DNA from: an uncultured Blautia sp.
GTDB taxonomy: Bacteria > Bacillota > Clostridia > Lachnospirales > Lachnospiraceae
Direction of reading: 5' to 3'
DNA length: 46,620 nucleotides
Assembly: GCA_900551075.1 (NCBI GenBank)
Contig: URVB01000027.1
Span: 1 to 46,620 of the forward strand
Each line of letters begins with the position of its first letter. The stretch's first letter is position 1. The position numbers were made by a program, and so were the translations under genes. A model generated the notes under the pieces. That model was given only the letters and a program-made list of their open reading frames with translations. It made no database searches and had not been told where the DNA came from. This document shows, in pieces, positions 33,734 through 41,987 of the stretch.

Positions 33734-34708
33734 ATGTGTACAGCAATTACTTATCAAACAAAGGACTTTTATTTTGGCCGCACGCTGGATTATGAATTTT
33801 CCTATGGAGAGGAAGTTGCCATAACGCCTCGTAATTTCGCCTTACGTTTTTGCAGTATGTCTCCAATGGAAAAACATTATGCAATGATCGGGATAGCGCA
33901 TGTTGCCGATGACTATCCGTTATATTATGATGCAGTGAATGAAAAAGGACTTGGAATGGCCGGTTTAAACTTTGTGGGAAATGCAGTTTATAAGGAAGAG
34001 ATGCGGGATAAAGATAATGTGGCCCAGTTTGAATTTATACCATGGATTCTGGGACAATGTGCGACAGTAAAAGAGGCACGGGTTTTATTGGGCAGGATCA
34101 ATCTTACCAATACCCCTTTTGGTAAAGGAATGCCGGTAGCGCAGCTTCATTGGATGATTGCCGACAGTGAAGAAGCCATAACCGTGGAAGCTGTGAAAGA
34201 AGGTATCCGGATTTATGACAATCCAGTTGGAGTGCTGACCAATAATCCGCCGTTTCAGGAGCAGATGTTTCAATTGAATAATTATATGCATTTGTCACCG
34301 AAGGACCCTGAGAACCATTTCTCTGCCAAACTGCCATTACACACATACAGCCGCGGCATGGGTGCGCTTGGAATGCCGGGGGATTTATCTTCTCAATCAC
34401 GTTTTGTCAGGGCTTCCTTTACAAAAATGAATTCGGTTTCCGGAGCTTCAGAGGCAGAGAGCGTCAGCCAGTTTTTTCATATCCTGGGTTCTGTAGAACA
34501 GCAGAGGGGCTGCTGTTATGTTGGAGCTGGAAAATATGAGATTACCATTTATACATCGTGCTGCAATGCAGAAAAGGGAATTTATTATTATACGACTTAT
34601 GATAATCATCAAATTACAGGAATCAATATGTACAGGGAGAATCTGGATGCTGCATTATTGGTAAAATATCCGGTGATTCAGACCGAACAGATTAAAATGC
34701 AGAATTAA
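33734..34708 (+). CDS. bsh: Bile salt hydrolase (choloylglycine hydrolase, Ntn hydrolase)
   Basis: 324 residues, ATG 33734. After removal of Met1 the nucleophile is Cys2 (MCTAITYQT), with Arg16 and Asp19 in FGRTLDYEF. AGLNFVGNA carries the asparagine that separates bile salt hydrolases from penicillin V acylases (which have Tyr), TNNPPF the oxyanion asparagine, and QSRFVRA the conserved arginine. No signal peptide; cytoplasmic. It cleaves glycine or taurine from conjugated bile acids, consistent with a gut resident. It stands alone, followed by a strong terminator, with no transporter or hydroxysteroid dehydrogenase beside it. Glycine versus taurine preference cannot be read. Confidence 0.95.
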   Translation: MCTAITYQTKDFYFGRTLDYEFSYGEEVAITPRNFALRFCSMSPMEKHYAMIGIAHVADDYPLYYDAVNEKGLGMAGLNFVGNAVYKEEMRDKDNVAQFEFIPWILGQCATVKEARVLLGRINLTNTPFGKGMPVAQLHWMIADSEEAITVEAVKEGIRIYDNPVGVLTNNPPFQEQMFQLNNYMHLSPKDPENHFSAKLPLHTYSRGMGALGMPGDLSSQSRFVRASFTKMNSVSGASEAESVSQFFHILGSVEQQRGCCYVGAGKYEITIYTSCCNAEKGIYYYTTYDNHQITGINMYRENLDAALLVKYPVIQTEQIKMQN

Positions 34709-34714
34709 ATGGAT

Positions 34715-34761
34715 TGAGGCTTGCCAAAAGTGTTTCACTGCTGGCAGGCCTCAGTTTTTTT
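34715..34761 (+). terminator. Rho-independent terminator of bsh
   Basis: GAGGCTTGCCA pairs with TGGCAGGCCTC (one G-T pair), then TTTTTTT. Confidence 0.9.
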
Positions 34762-34831
34762 CGCTCTTCACTGGCGGTTCCGTGCAGATAATTTCTGATA
34801 AAGGGCATGGCAAAAAAATTTGGATTTGCTC

Positions 34832-34863
34832 TTGCTGTTAGCATAATATATGTTATAATAACA
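34832..34863 (+). promoter_or_regulatory. Promoter and autoregulatory operator of TetR gene
   Basis: TTGCTG (34832-34837), 16-bp spacer, TATAAT (34854-34859). The palindrome TGTTATAATAACA (34851-34863) covers the -10 box, the expected position for TetR self-repression; a half copy (TTGTTATAA) follows directly. Confidence 0.65.
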
Positions 34864-34892
34864 TTTGTTATAATTATTGGGAGGTGCACCAA

Positions 34893-35489
34893 TTGTCAAA
34901 AAGGGCGACTATTACAAGGGAGATGATTGTGAACGCTGCTTTTGAAATTACCCGTGCCGAAGGCACAGAGAGTGTGAATGCGCGGAGCATTGCAGAAAAG
35001 TTAGGGTGTACGACCCAGCCCGTGCTTTATCATTTTTCTACAGTCATGGAAATAAAGGAGGCGGTTTACCATAAGGCTGACGATTTGCACACCGGGTATG
35101 TAACGGATATCCGTGGAAGATATAACCACCCCATGCTTGAAATGGGTATGCAGTATATCAGATTTGCCGTTGAGGAAAAGCATCTGTTTCGCCTGCTGTT
35201 CCAGTCGGACAAATTTGCAAGCAAAGGATTTGGCGATATTATGGGCGGAGAGGATATGGAGCCTTTGATAAGCGTCTTATCGGGGGCAGCGGGAGTTTCG
35301 GAAGAAAAGGCGCGGGAAGTATTTGCCTGTATCTTTCTTTCCGTTCACGGCTTTGCAAGTCTGATTGCAAATAATGCCATGGTCTATGACGAGGAATATA
35401 TAACGGGAATAATTACAAATATTTATGATTCTGTTGTAAAAGCCGCTTTGGATAAACAGCCTTCTACAAGAAATAAAATACTAATTTAA
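34893..35489 (+). CDS. TetR-family regulator
   Basis: About 198 residues from TTG 34893. GGGAGG at 34879-34884 is 8 bp upstream; the GTG at 34884 overlaps that site and is rejected. TetR HTH: REMIVNAAFEITRAEGTESV then ARSIAEKLGCTTQPVLYHF. The C-terminal ligand domain is of the WHG type often found in Firmicutes (FRLLFQSDKF). It precedes a CPBP-type membrane protease by 13 bp, probably as an operon, and likely represses itself through the palindrome at 34851. Confidence 0.9.
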   Translation: MSKRATITREMIVNAAFEITRAEGTESVNARSIAEKLGCTTQPVLYHFSTVMEIKEAVYHKADDLHTGYVTDIRGRYNHPMLEMGMQYIRFAVEEKHLFRLLFQSDKFASKGFGDIMGGEDMEPLISVLSGAAGVSEEKAREVFACIFLSVHGFASLIANNAMVYDEEYITGIITNIYDSVVKAALDKQPSTRNKILI

Positions 35490-35502
35490 AGGATAATGAT
35501 AA

Positions 35503-36249
35503 ATGAAGAAGCTGCGTGAAAAAAGTGAAATTTGGTTTGCTGTATTACATATCATAGCCTATGTGGTGCTTTTCAGCGCTGCAGATGATGTATCCAAAGC
35601 CATGGGAGTACAGAAATGCATTACTCTGCCTGTCTGTATAATATTCTCTATAGTGATATTTTTGTTCGTAAAAAAGAATATGCTTACGGAATATTACGGT
35701 TTATGTAAGAGTAGCTGCGATTTAAAGAAATGGCTTTATTTTATACCGCTGATTGCATTATCAACAGTGAATTTATGGAATGGCGCCGCTCTCAGCCTCA
35801 GTATTATGGAAACCGTTTTATATGCGGCATCTATGCTCTTTGTGGGTTTCCTGGAGGAAATGATATTCAGAGGTTATCTGTTCCGGGCAATGTACAAAAA
35901 CAATGTAAAAGCGGCAATCATTGTTTCCGGCATTACCTTCGGCATGGGACATATTGTAAATCTTCTGAACGGTGCAAAGCTTCTTCCTACGCTGATGCAG
36001 ATTGTCTATGCCACCGCGATCGGATTTTTATTCACGATAATTTTTGTGAAATCGGGCAGCATTATACCCTGTATTATATCTCACGCATTTATCAATTTAA
36101 CAAGCGTAATCGGCGTGGAACCCGAAATGAATATCAGAATTATATTTAATCTGACTCTTACGGTGATTGCGGCTGCGTATGCCGATTATATATTTAAGGC
36201 AATTCCAAATAAAATATTGCAATCGGTTAACAGTGAGGCAAATGCATGA
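35503..36249 (+). CDS. CPBP-family intramembrane glutamic endopeptidase
   Basis: 248 residues with about seven membrane spans. The CPBP (CAAX protease/bacteriocin-processing) signature is complete: FLEEMIFRGYLFRAMY with the EE-x3-R motif, FGMGHIVNLL with the second-motif histidine, and ISHAFINL with the third. Such proteins protect from bacteriocins, process peptides or relay stress signals. Cotranscribed with the TetR gene. Confidence 0.9.
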   Translation: MKKLREKSEIWFAVLHIIAYVVLFSAADDVSKAMGVQKCITLPVCIIFSIVIFLFVKKNMLTEYYGLCKSSCDLKKWLYFIPLIALSTVNLWNGAALSLSIMETVLYAASMLFVGFLEEMIFRGYLFRAMYKNNVKAAIIVSGITFGMGHIVNLLNGAKLLPTLMQIVYATAIGFLFTIIFVKSGSIIPCIISHAFINLTSVIGVEPEMNIRIIFNLTLTVIAAAYADYIFKAIPNKILQSVNSEANA

Positions 36250-36330
36250 AAGTACTGTCAGGGGTGTTTCGGCTTGCTTTATTAGCTTTTCCTCAGTACT
36301 TGCTAAATACAGAAGAATATGGAGGTCAAT

Positions 36331-37689
36331 ATGGGATTTCGAAAAGATTTTATGTGGGGTGCTGCCACCAGTGCCTATCAGATTGAAGGTGGAGCCGGGG
36401 AAGACGGAAAAGGATTGGATATCTGGGATGTCTATTGCAGAGAACCGGGAAAAGTGTACGAGGGTCATACCGGCGATATTGCCTGTGACCATTATCACAG
36501 ATATAAAGATGATGTGCTTCTTATGAAGGAGATGGGATTGAAAGCCTATCGTTTTTCTATTAACTGGTCACGGATTTTTCCGGATGGGACAGAAAATGTC
36601 AATGAGAAGGGCATTGATTTTTATAACCTTCTGATTGATGAATTGCTGGAGGCCGGCATAGAACCGTATATTACGCTGTATCACTGGGAACTGCCTTATG
36701 AGATATATAAAAGAGGCGGATGGATGAACAGGGAAATTGTGGAATGGTTTGGTCAATATGCGGCATTGGTTTCGGCACGCTTCAGTGACCGGGTAACACA
36801 TTTCTTTACACTGAATGAACCCCAGTGTTTTGTTGGGCTTGGTTTTTTGAGCGGAGAACATGCACCGGGCCTAAGAGCACCTCTCCGTGATACTTTTACT
36901 ATGGCACATCATGCACTGATGGCTCACGGAAGGGCGGTTCAACAGCTTCGGGCAAACGCGAAGCAGCCGATTGAAGTGGGCTATGCCCCTACCTGTGGAA
37001 TGACTTATCCGGAAACAGACAAAAAAGAAGATATTGAAGCTGCAAGAAAAAGCCTGTTTGCCATGCCGGATGTGTCCAACTGGAGCTGGAATGTGGCCTG
37101 GTGGTCAGATCCGGTGCTTTTTGGAACTTATCCGGAGGAAGGAATGGAACTGTACGGGCCATGGCTCCCGGACATCAAAGACTCTGATATGAAGCTGATC
37201 TCTCAGCCCATTGACATTTACGGACAGAATATCTATAACGGCAGATGTGTCCGGATGGGGAAGGACGGAGAGCCTGAGTATGTGAGACGCCATGAGGGGT
37301 TTCCCCAAACAGCAAATAGCTGGCCGGTTACACCTCAAGCCCTTTACTGGGGCCCCAAATTTCTGTATGAGAGATACGGAAAACCGATTTATATTACGGA
37401 AAATGGCATCTCATGCCATGACAGTGTGTCCCTGGACGGAAAAGTACATGATCCGTCACGGATTGATTTTCTGGAACGATATTTGTCAGAATTAAAGAGG
37501 GCTGCATCGGACGGTGTGGATATCAGAGGATATTTTCAATGGTCTTTGATGGATAATTTTGAGTGGAATTTCGGATATTCCGAGAGATTCGGGCTGATTT
37601 ATATTGATTATCAGACGCAGAAACGAATCTGGAAGGATTCCGCATACTGGTACTGTGATCTGATAAGAAAAAATGGAGAAAAGTTGTAA
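36331..37689 (+). CDS. bglA: Glycoside hydrolase family 1 beta-glucosidase
   Basis: 452 residues; ATG 36331 is chosen because GGAGG (36321-36325) precedes it, and the ATG at 36319 overlaps that site. Acid/base glutamate in FTLNEPQC, nucleophile in YITENGISCHD, and the opening FMWGAATSAYQIEGG are canonical. The aglycone-side segment FEWNFGYSERFGLIYID resembles true beta-glucosidases, not the 6-phospho type (which has S-x-K-K-x-Y), so the substrate should be unphosphorylated beta-glucosides. No signal peptide and no transporter beside it. A TetR gene follows. Confidence 0.95.
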   Translation: MGFRKDFMWGAATSAYQIEGGAGEDGKGLDIWDVYCREPGKVYEGHTGDIACDHYHRYKDDVLLMKEMGLKAYRFSINWSRIFPDGTENVNEKGIDFYNLLIDELLEAGIEPYITLYHWELPYEIYKRGGWMNREIVEWFGQYAALVSARFSDRVTHFFTLNEPQCFVGLGFLSGEHAPGLRAPLRDTFTMAHHALMAHGRAVQQLRANAKQPIEVGYAPTCGMTYPETDKKEDIEAARKSLFAMPDVSNWSWNVAWWSDPVLFGTYPEEGMELYGPWLPDIKDSDMKLISQPIDIYGQNIYNGRCVRMGKDGEPEYVRRHEGFPQTANSWPVTPQALYWGPKFLYERYGKPIYITENGISCHDSVSLDGKVHDPSRIDFLERYLSELKRAASDGVDIRGYFQWSLMDNFEWNFGYSERFGLIYIDYQTQKRIWKDSAYWYCDLIRKNGEKL

Positions 37690-37694
37690 AGGGA

Positions 37695-37736
37695 TTGACT
37701 TTGGGCAGGGCGTTTGCTAAAATGAAAGCGTTCACT
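37695..37736 (+). promoter_or_regulatory. Promoter with consensus cre (CcpA) site
   Basis: TTGACT (37695-37700), 17-bp spacer, TAAAAT (37718-37723). ATGAAAGCGTTCACT at 37722-37736 fits the cre consensus WTGNAANCGNWNNCW at every position and covers the transcription start, so CcpA should repress the TetR gene when preferred sugars are present. Confidence 0.75.
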
Positions 37737-37753
37737 TGCATGGAGGTGGTACG

Positions 37754-38329
37754 TTGGACGAAACAAGCCAGAAAATTATTGACGCGGCAATGCAGCTAAT
37801 TCGTGATAAGGGTTATATGGCTACTACTACGAAAGAAATTGCAAGAGTGGCCGGGGTAAATGAGTGTACGCTGTTCCGTAAATTTGAAAGCAAGAGAGAC
37901 ATTGTTTTGCAGGGTGTAAATCAGGCACAGTGGAGGGCAAATGTTACTCCCAAGATTTTTGGGAATATAACGTGGGATCTTCGGTCGGATTTGGAAATGT
38001 TTATGAGAGCTTATATGGATAGGATGACGCCTGATTTTGTCAATCTTTCCATTGGACTTCGTGCGCCGCAGTTGTATGAGGATACGAAGGAGCTGATTAT
38101 GAAGGTCCCGCAGGCATTCGTGTCCACATTTACAGAATATTTAAGAAAGATGCATGAAAAAGAGAAAATTCCACAGGCAGATTTTGAAGCCCTTGCAATG
38201 ACTTTTTTCTCGTCTACATTCGGATATACTTTTTTAGCGGCATCTTTTCAAAACGAGCTTTCAAAGGTGGATAAGGAAAGCTTTATTGAAAATACCGTGG
38301 AGTTATTTATAAAGGGATTGGAAGAATAA
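37754..38329 (+). CDS. TetR-family regulator under cre control
   Basis: 191 residues from TTG 37754 (GGAGG at 37742-37746; the earlier TTG at 37736 is upstream of the site). HTH: QKIIDAAMQLIRDKGYMATT then IARVAGVNECTLFRKF. The C-terminal domain is ordinary TetR all-helical. It lies between the GH1 gene and the acetolactate synthase genes on the same strand, so possible targets are bglA or ilvBN. The gap to ilvB holds a hairpin but no obvious promoter, allowing cotranscription. Confidence 0.88.
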   Translation: MDETSQKIIDAAMQLIRDKGYMATTTKEIARVAGVNECTLFRKFESKRDIVLQGVNQAQWRANVTPKIFGNITWDLRSDLEMFMRAYMDRMTPDFVNLSIGLRAPQLYEDTKELIMKVPQAFVSTFTEYLRKMHEKEKIPQADFEALAMTFFSSTFGYTFLAASFQNELSKVDKESFIENTVELFIKGLEE

Positions 38330-38337
38330 TGAAATGC

Positions 38338-38364
38338 CGGTACTGTTCCCGAGGAGCAGTACCG
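38338..38364 (+). other. Hairpin in the TetR-ilvB gap
   Basis: 12-bp stem CGGTACTGTTCC with GGAGCAGTACCG around CGA, followed by an A-run, not T. It is not an intrinsic terminator on this strand; it may be a processing or stability element. No T-box specifier features seen. Confidence 0.5.
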
Positions 38365-38419
38365 AAAAAAACAAATAAAATGCAAGCAAGTACATGCATA
38401 CAGAAATGGAGGTAAATTG

Positions 38420-40159
38420 ATGCAAATTACAGGTGCGGATTTATTTGTAAAGGCACTTAAAGCAGAAGCTGTTGAAATATTATTTGCATACCCCGGCGGG
38501 CAGGCAATTGATTTGTTCAATGCTCTTTATGGAGTAGAGGATATCAGTGTAGTGCTGCCGCGGCATGAGCAGGGATTGGTGCATATGGCAGACGGCTATG
38601 CCCGCTCTACAGGCAGGGTCGGAGTATGTCTGGTAACAAGTGGACCAGGGGCCACCAATCTGGTCACGGGAATCGCCACGGCAAATTATGATTGCGTCCC
38701 ATTGGTCTGTTTCACAGGGCAGGTGCCGACAAACCTGATTGGAAATGACGCTTTTCAGGAGGTAGATATTGTCGGTATCACCAGGAGCATTTGTAAATAT
38801 GCAGTAACGGTACGGAGCAGGGAGCGTCTGGCGAAAACCATCAGAAAAGCGTTTTATATTGCCAGAACCGGAAGGCCGGGGGTAGTCGTAGTTGATTTGC
38901 CGAAAGACATTCAGAAGGAATACGGAAGTGATGATTATCCAAAAGAAATTGCAATCCGGGGATATAAGCCAAATACTTCCGTACATATGGGACAGGTGAA
39001 AAAAGCATTGGAGGTATTGCGCCAGTCTAATAAACCTGTCTTTTTAGTGGGCGGAGGTGTAAATATTGCAAATGCAGGAAGGGAGATGACGCAGCTTGCA
39101 GAGAAAACAGGCGTGCCGGTTGTGACGACGATCATGGGAAAGGGTGCTGTCCCCTCCACACATGAATTGTATGTGGGAAACATCGGCATCCATGGCAGCT
39201 TCGCCGCCAATTCCGCAGTCAGCAACTGCGATGTGCTGTTTTCCATAGGGACAAGATTCAATGACCGGATCACAGGAAAACCGGGGGAGTTTGCAAAAGA
39301 GGCGGCGATTATCCATGTTGATATCGATGCCGCCTCCATCTCCCGGAACATTGCGGTGGATATTCCAATTGTTGCAGATGCAAAAGCAGCGATTAGTGCT
39401 CTGCTTGAAGAGGCAGAACCTCTCCGAATTTCGGAATGGACGGAGGAAATTCAAAAATGGAAAAGGTCATATCCTGTTTTTATGAAAGGCAGAGGGATTA
39501 CGCCGCAGAAAATCATCCGGGCGATTAACAGTACTTTTAAGGATGCCGTCATTGCTACTGACGTCGGACAGCACCAATTATGGGCGACACAGTACCTTGA
39601 GCTTGAGGAAAGCCGGAAGATGCTGACCTCTGGGGGCTTAGGCACGATGGGCTATGGCTTTCCCGCCGCAATCGGGGCTAAACTTGGGAACCCCGATAAA
39701 GATGTTATTGTCATTTCAGGGGATGGCGGGATGCAGATGAACATTCAGGAAATGGCTACGGCTGTAGTTTATGAACTGCCTGTGATCATTTGCGTTATGA
39801 ACAATGGCTATTTGGGAAATGTAAGGCAATGGCAGGAAATGTTTTATGGGCGGCGTTATTCCAGTACCTGTATGCGCTATCGGAAAGGCTGTCCTGCCTC
39901 CTGCAATTCGCCGGGCAGAAACTGCCCGCCGTATACTCCTGATTTTATAAAACTGGCTGAGAGCTACGGGGCAAAGGGAATACGTGTCACAGAGGAAAAG
40001 GATATAGTCGGGGCTTTGCTGTGTGCAAAACAGGAGAAAAAAGCACCTGTTATAATTGAATTTATCATCGAGCGTGAATCTAATGTCTTGCCGATTGTAC
40101 CGCCGGGTGATTCTCTTGGAAATATGATTTTAGAGCAAAGTGAGGGAGACTGCACATGA
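38420..40159 (+). CDS. ilvB: Acetolactate synthase large (catalytic) subunit
   Basis: 579 residues from ATG 38420 with GGAGG upstream. ThDP enzyme: cofactor-activating glutamate in LPRHEQGLVHMADGYA, FTGQVPTNLIGNDAFQE, and the ThDP/Mg motif GDGGMQMNIQEM to NNGYLG. It condenses two pyruvates (or pyruvate plus 2-oxobutyrate) in branched-chain amino acid synthesis. Odd point: after QEMFYGRRYSST there is an insertion with four cysteines, Cys484, Cys491, Cys495 and Cys502 (C-x6-C-x3-C-x6-C), absent from E. coli-type enzymes. Its stop overlaps the start of the small subunit by four bases. Confidence 0.95.
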   Translation: MQITGADLFVKALKAEAVEILFAYPGGQAIDLFNALYGVEDISVVLPRHEQGLVHMADGYARSTGRVGVCLVTSGPGATNLVTGIATANYDCVPLVCFTGQVPTNLIGNDAFQEVDIVGITRSICKYAVTVRSRERLAKTIRKAFYIARTGRPGVVVVDLPKDIQKEYGSDDYPKEIAIRGYKPNTSVHMGQVKKALEVLRQSNKPVFLVGGGVNIANAGREMTQLAEKTGVPVVTTIMGKGAVPSTHELYVGNIGIHGSFAANSAVSNCDVLFSIGTRFNDRITGKPGEFAKEAAIIHVDIDAASISRNIAVDIPIVADAKAAISALLEEAEPLRISEWTEEIQKWKRSYPVFMKGRGITPQKIIRAINSTFKDAVIATDVGQHQLWATQYLELEESRKMLTSGGLGTMGYGFPAAIGAKLGNPDKDVIVISGDGGMQMNIQEMATAVVYELPVIICVMNNGYLGNVRQWQEMFYGRRYSSTCMRYRKGCPASCNSPGRNCPPYTPDFIKLAESYGAKGIRVTEEKDIVGALLCAKQEKKAPVIIEFIIERESNVLPIVPPGDSLGNMILEQSEGDCT

Positions 40160-40647
40160 AAAAGAGATGGTTATGTTTATTTGTGGAAAATGAACCCGGG
40201 GTGCTTGCCCGGATTTCCGGTTTGTTTTCGGGAAAATCATATAATCTCAATAGCCTGACAGTTGGCGTTACGGAAGATGATACGGTTTCCAGAATGACAA
40301 TCAGTTTGACCGGTGATGATAAGACATTTGAGCAGATCAAAAAACAGTTAAACAGGAGTGTCGAGGTAATCCGTGTGGTGGATTATACCGACGCGTTCAT
40401 TCATTTAAAAGAGGTGTTGTTTATTAAAATAAACAACTGTACGGAATCGGATAAAATGGAAGTGTTTCGTATTTCAGAAATATTCGGTGCAAAAATCACG
40501 GACTACGATTGCACTGACATCATTTTGGAATGTATGAATACGGAAAACAAAAATAATGAACTCATCAGGTTTCTGAAAAAACAGTTTGCTAATCGGGTTG
40601 AAATTGCGAGAGGAGGAAGCGTTGCAATGGAAGCAATTAAGAGATAG
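40156..40647 (+). CDS. ilvN: Acetolactate synthase small (regulatory) subunit
   Basis: 163 residues; ATG overlaps the ilvB stop (ATGA), indicating translational coupling. N-terminal ACT domain ENEPGVLARISGLFSGKSYN for valine feedback binding, then the ALS small-subunit C-terminal domain (EVLFIKINNC, GAKITDYDC). No ilvC or ilvD in the window. Confidence 0.95.
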   Translation: MKKRWLCLFVENEPGVLARISGLFSGKSYNLNSLTVGVTEDDTVSRMTISLTGDDKTFEQIKKQLNRSVEVIRVVDYTDAFIHLKEVLFIKINNCTESDKMEVFRISEIFGAKITDYDCTDIILECMNTENKNNELIRFLKKQFANRVEIARGGSVAMEAIKR

Positions 40648-40671
40648 CTTAGTTTTCTGTCTTTTTTGATA

Positions 40672-40715
40672 TTGACAAATAGGTAATATCTTGAATAATA
40701 ATACAGGATATTACC
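40672..40715 (+). promoter_or_regulatory. Promoter and operator of MarR-type gene
   Basis: TTGACA (40672-40677) with a -10 near TAATAA (40696-40701). GGTAATATC (40682-40690) and GATATTACC (40707-40715) are perfect 9-bp inverted arms, one in the promoter spacer and one after the -10 box, the classic position for MarR autorepression. Confidence 0.7.
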
Positions 40716-40738
40716 TTGTATGAAAGGAGAAGTGCCTT

Positions 40739-41248
40739 ATGGTTCAAACGGAGTACTTTGGAGAAGGTGTTAATTTTGAGGGAATCCCGGACACCTTTTT
40801 TCTTATTGGACTACTAAACGAGTTTAACAATCGGTTTCAGTCCTATGGAGATGAAATTTTTAATGAAATGAGCTGGAAGCAGTGCTTTTTTTTGAACTGC
40901 ATTACATTTTTCAGTGAATCTCCAACGATAAAGCAGCTTGACGAACTGGTTGGATGTTCTCATCAGAATACAAAACAAATCCTTTCAAAGTTAGCGCGCG
41001 CGGGCTATGTCCGGCTGATACAGGATACACTGGACAAGCGTAAACAGCGTGTCGTTTTAACAGATCGGACACAGGCATTTCGGTAAAAGCATGACCGGAA
41101 AAGCAACGAACTCATGTCAGAGCTTTTTGCCGACATCGGGGAAGCGGAGCTGAAAGCCACGATAGGGACAATTACGAAGCTTCATATCAACCTGAAAGTG
41201 ATGATGGAGGAGCGTCAGGAAAACGGTGTTGCTTCATCCGCCGATTAA
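40739..41248 (+). pseudogene. MarR-family regulator with an in-frame TAA
   Basis: ATG 40739 follows AAAGGAG. Residues 1-115 give helices and a winged HTH (IKQLDELVGCSHQNTKQIL, wing TLDKRKQRVVLTD). TAA at 41084-41086 follows TQAFR, but the same frame continues as KHDRKSNELMSELFADIGEA to a stop at 41248, giving the expected 170-residue MarR protein if the TAA were a sense codon (GAA is the likeliest original). The truncated 115-residue form keeps the HTH but lacks the last dimerisation helices. Its intact operator suggests recent loss. A flavodoxin pseudogene follows. Confidence 0.82.
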
Positions 41249-41299
41249 GTCATTATGGAGATTGTAATGTAATATTATCAAGATTCGGGAGAGAGCAGG

Positions 41300-41642
41300 A
41301 TGTCAGGAATTATTTTATATCAATCAAAATACGGTGCTACAAGAAAATATCTGGATTGGCTTACGGAACTGACGGGATTTGACTGTGTGCAGACAAAGGA
41401 AGCCTCCATACAAAAGGTTTCGGAATATGAGGTGATTATTCTTGCGGGTGGAATATATGCCTCCGGAATTGCAGTGTTTTGTGCCGGCGCATCGCCATAT
41501 GATGAGGAAGCTTTTAAGCAAGTATGCGAACCCTGCCACTTATGAATCTTGGTAGAAGGCTCTCATGTGTGCAGTTGGTCAGAAATGTGACTGGACAAAC
41601 AAGGATTATCTGAAACCGTTATTGAAATGGATAGAATTATAA
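41300..41642 (+). pseudogene. Flavodoxin-domain protein with internal deletions
   Basis: ATG 41300 reads IILYQSKYGATRKYLDWL, the FMN-phosphate loop of a flavodoxin, and VIILAGGIYASGIA, then jumps to VFCAGASPYDEEAFKQ, skipping about 20 residues, and leaves the frame at CEPCHL. The remainder reappears in another frame as CAVGQKCDWTNKDYL and ends at 41642, with a further missing block between. MarR plus flavodoxin is a frequent redox-stress pair in Clostridia; both partners are broken here. Confidence 0.78.
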
Positions 41643-41689
41643 ATTTTTGGCTGTGGAGCGCATAAAAAATCAGCCTCCCAACCATCGGC

Positions 41690-41772
41690 AGAGTCCGGGA
41701 AGCTTGCAGAAAAATCGGGTAAAACAGACCGGGCTGTTTCGGAATGGGAAACGGGAGTTTCCCATAGTTAAA
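41690..41772 (+). pseudogene. Possible XRE HTH fragment
   Basis: A short reading KLAEKSGKTDRAVSEWETGV before a stop resembles the recognition-helix region of XRE regulators (TDxAVSxWERG). No start, no remaining domain. The rest of 41643-41830 shows nothing else. Confidence 0.35.
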
Positions 41773-41830
41773 GATACCACACCAAATATGATGAACCCAC
41801 GCTTATACACTACCAGCTATAATAAACCGC

Positions 41831-41867
41831 AAGGACAGCAATTTGATGATACTGCTGTCCTTTCTTT
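41831..41867 (+). terminator. Rho-independent terminator
   Basis: AAGGACAGCA and TGCTGTCCTT form a perfect 10-bp stem with a 12-base loop, followed by TCTTTTAT. It insulates the two-component operon from the upstream pseudogenes. Confidence 0.8.
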
Positions 41868-41920
41868 TATAAAATTGCAGTACACATAAAAAAGCTGTAA
41901 AATGATAAATATATTTGTCC

Positions 41921-41954
41921 TTGTAACAATTCTCGGACATTTGCCTGTTATACT
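41921..41954 (+). promoter_or_regulatory. Promoter of two-component operon with candidate response-regulator site
   Basis: TATACT at 41949-41954 is a good -10, but no -35 box lies 16-18 bp upstream. Instead TTGTAACA (41921-41928) and CTCGGACATTTG (41932-41943) occupy the region; both words recur near the ABC operon promoter at 43725-43813. This fits positive control by the response regulator. Confidence 0.6.
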
Positions 41955-41987
41955 ATCTACAAAAAGCAAAGACGAGGAAGTGAATAT

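Noticed and set aside
36331..37689. 6-phospho-beta-glucosidase
   Set aside because: The phosphate-binding S-x-K-K-x-Y segment is replaced by FGYSERFG, and no PTS genes are adjacent.
38330..38419. T-box or attenuator leader before ilvB
   Set aside because: The hairpin is followed by A, not T, and the gap is too short for specifier and antiterminator elements.
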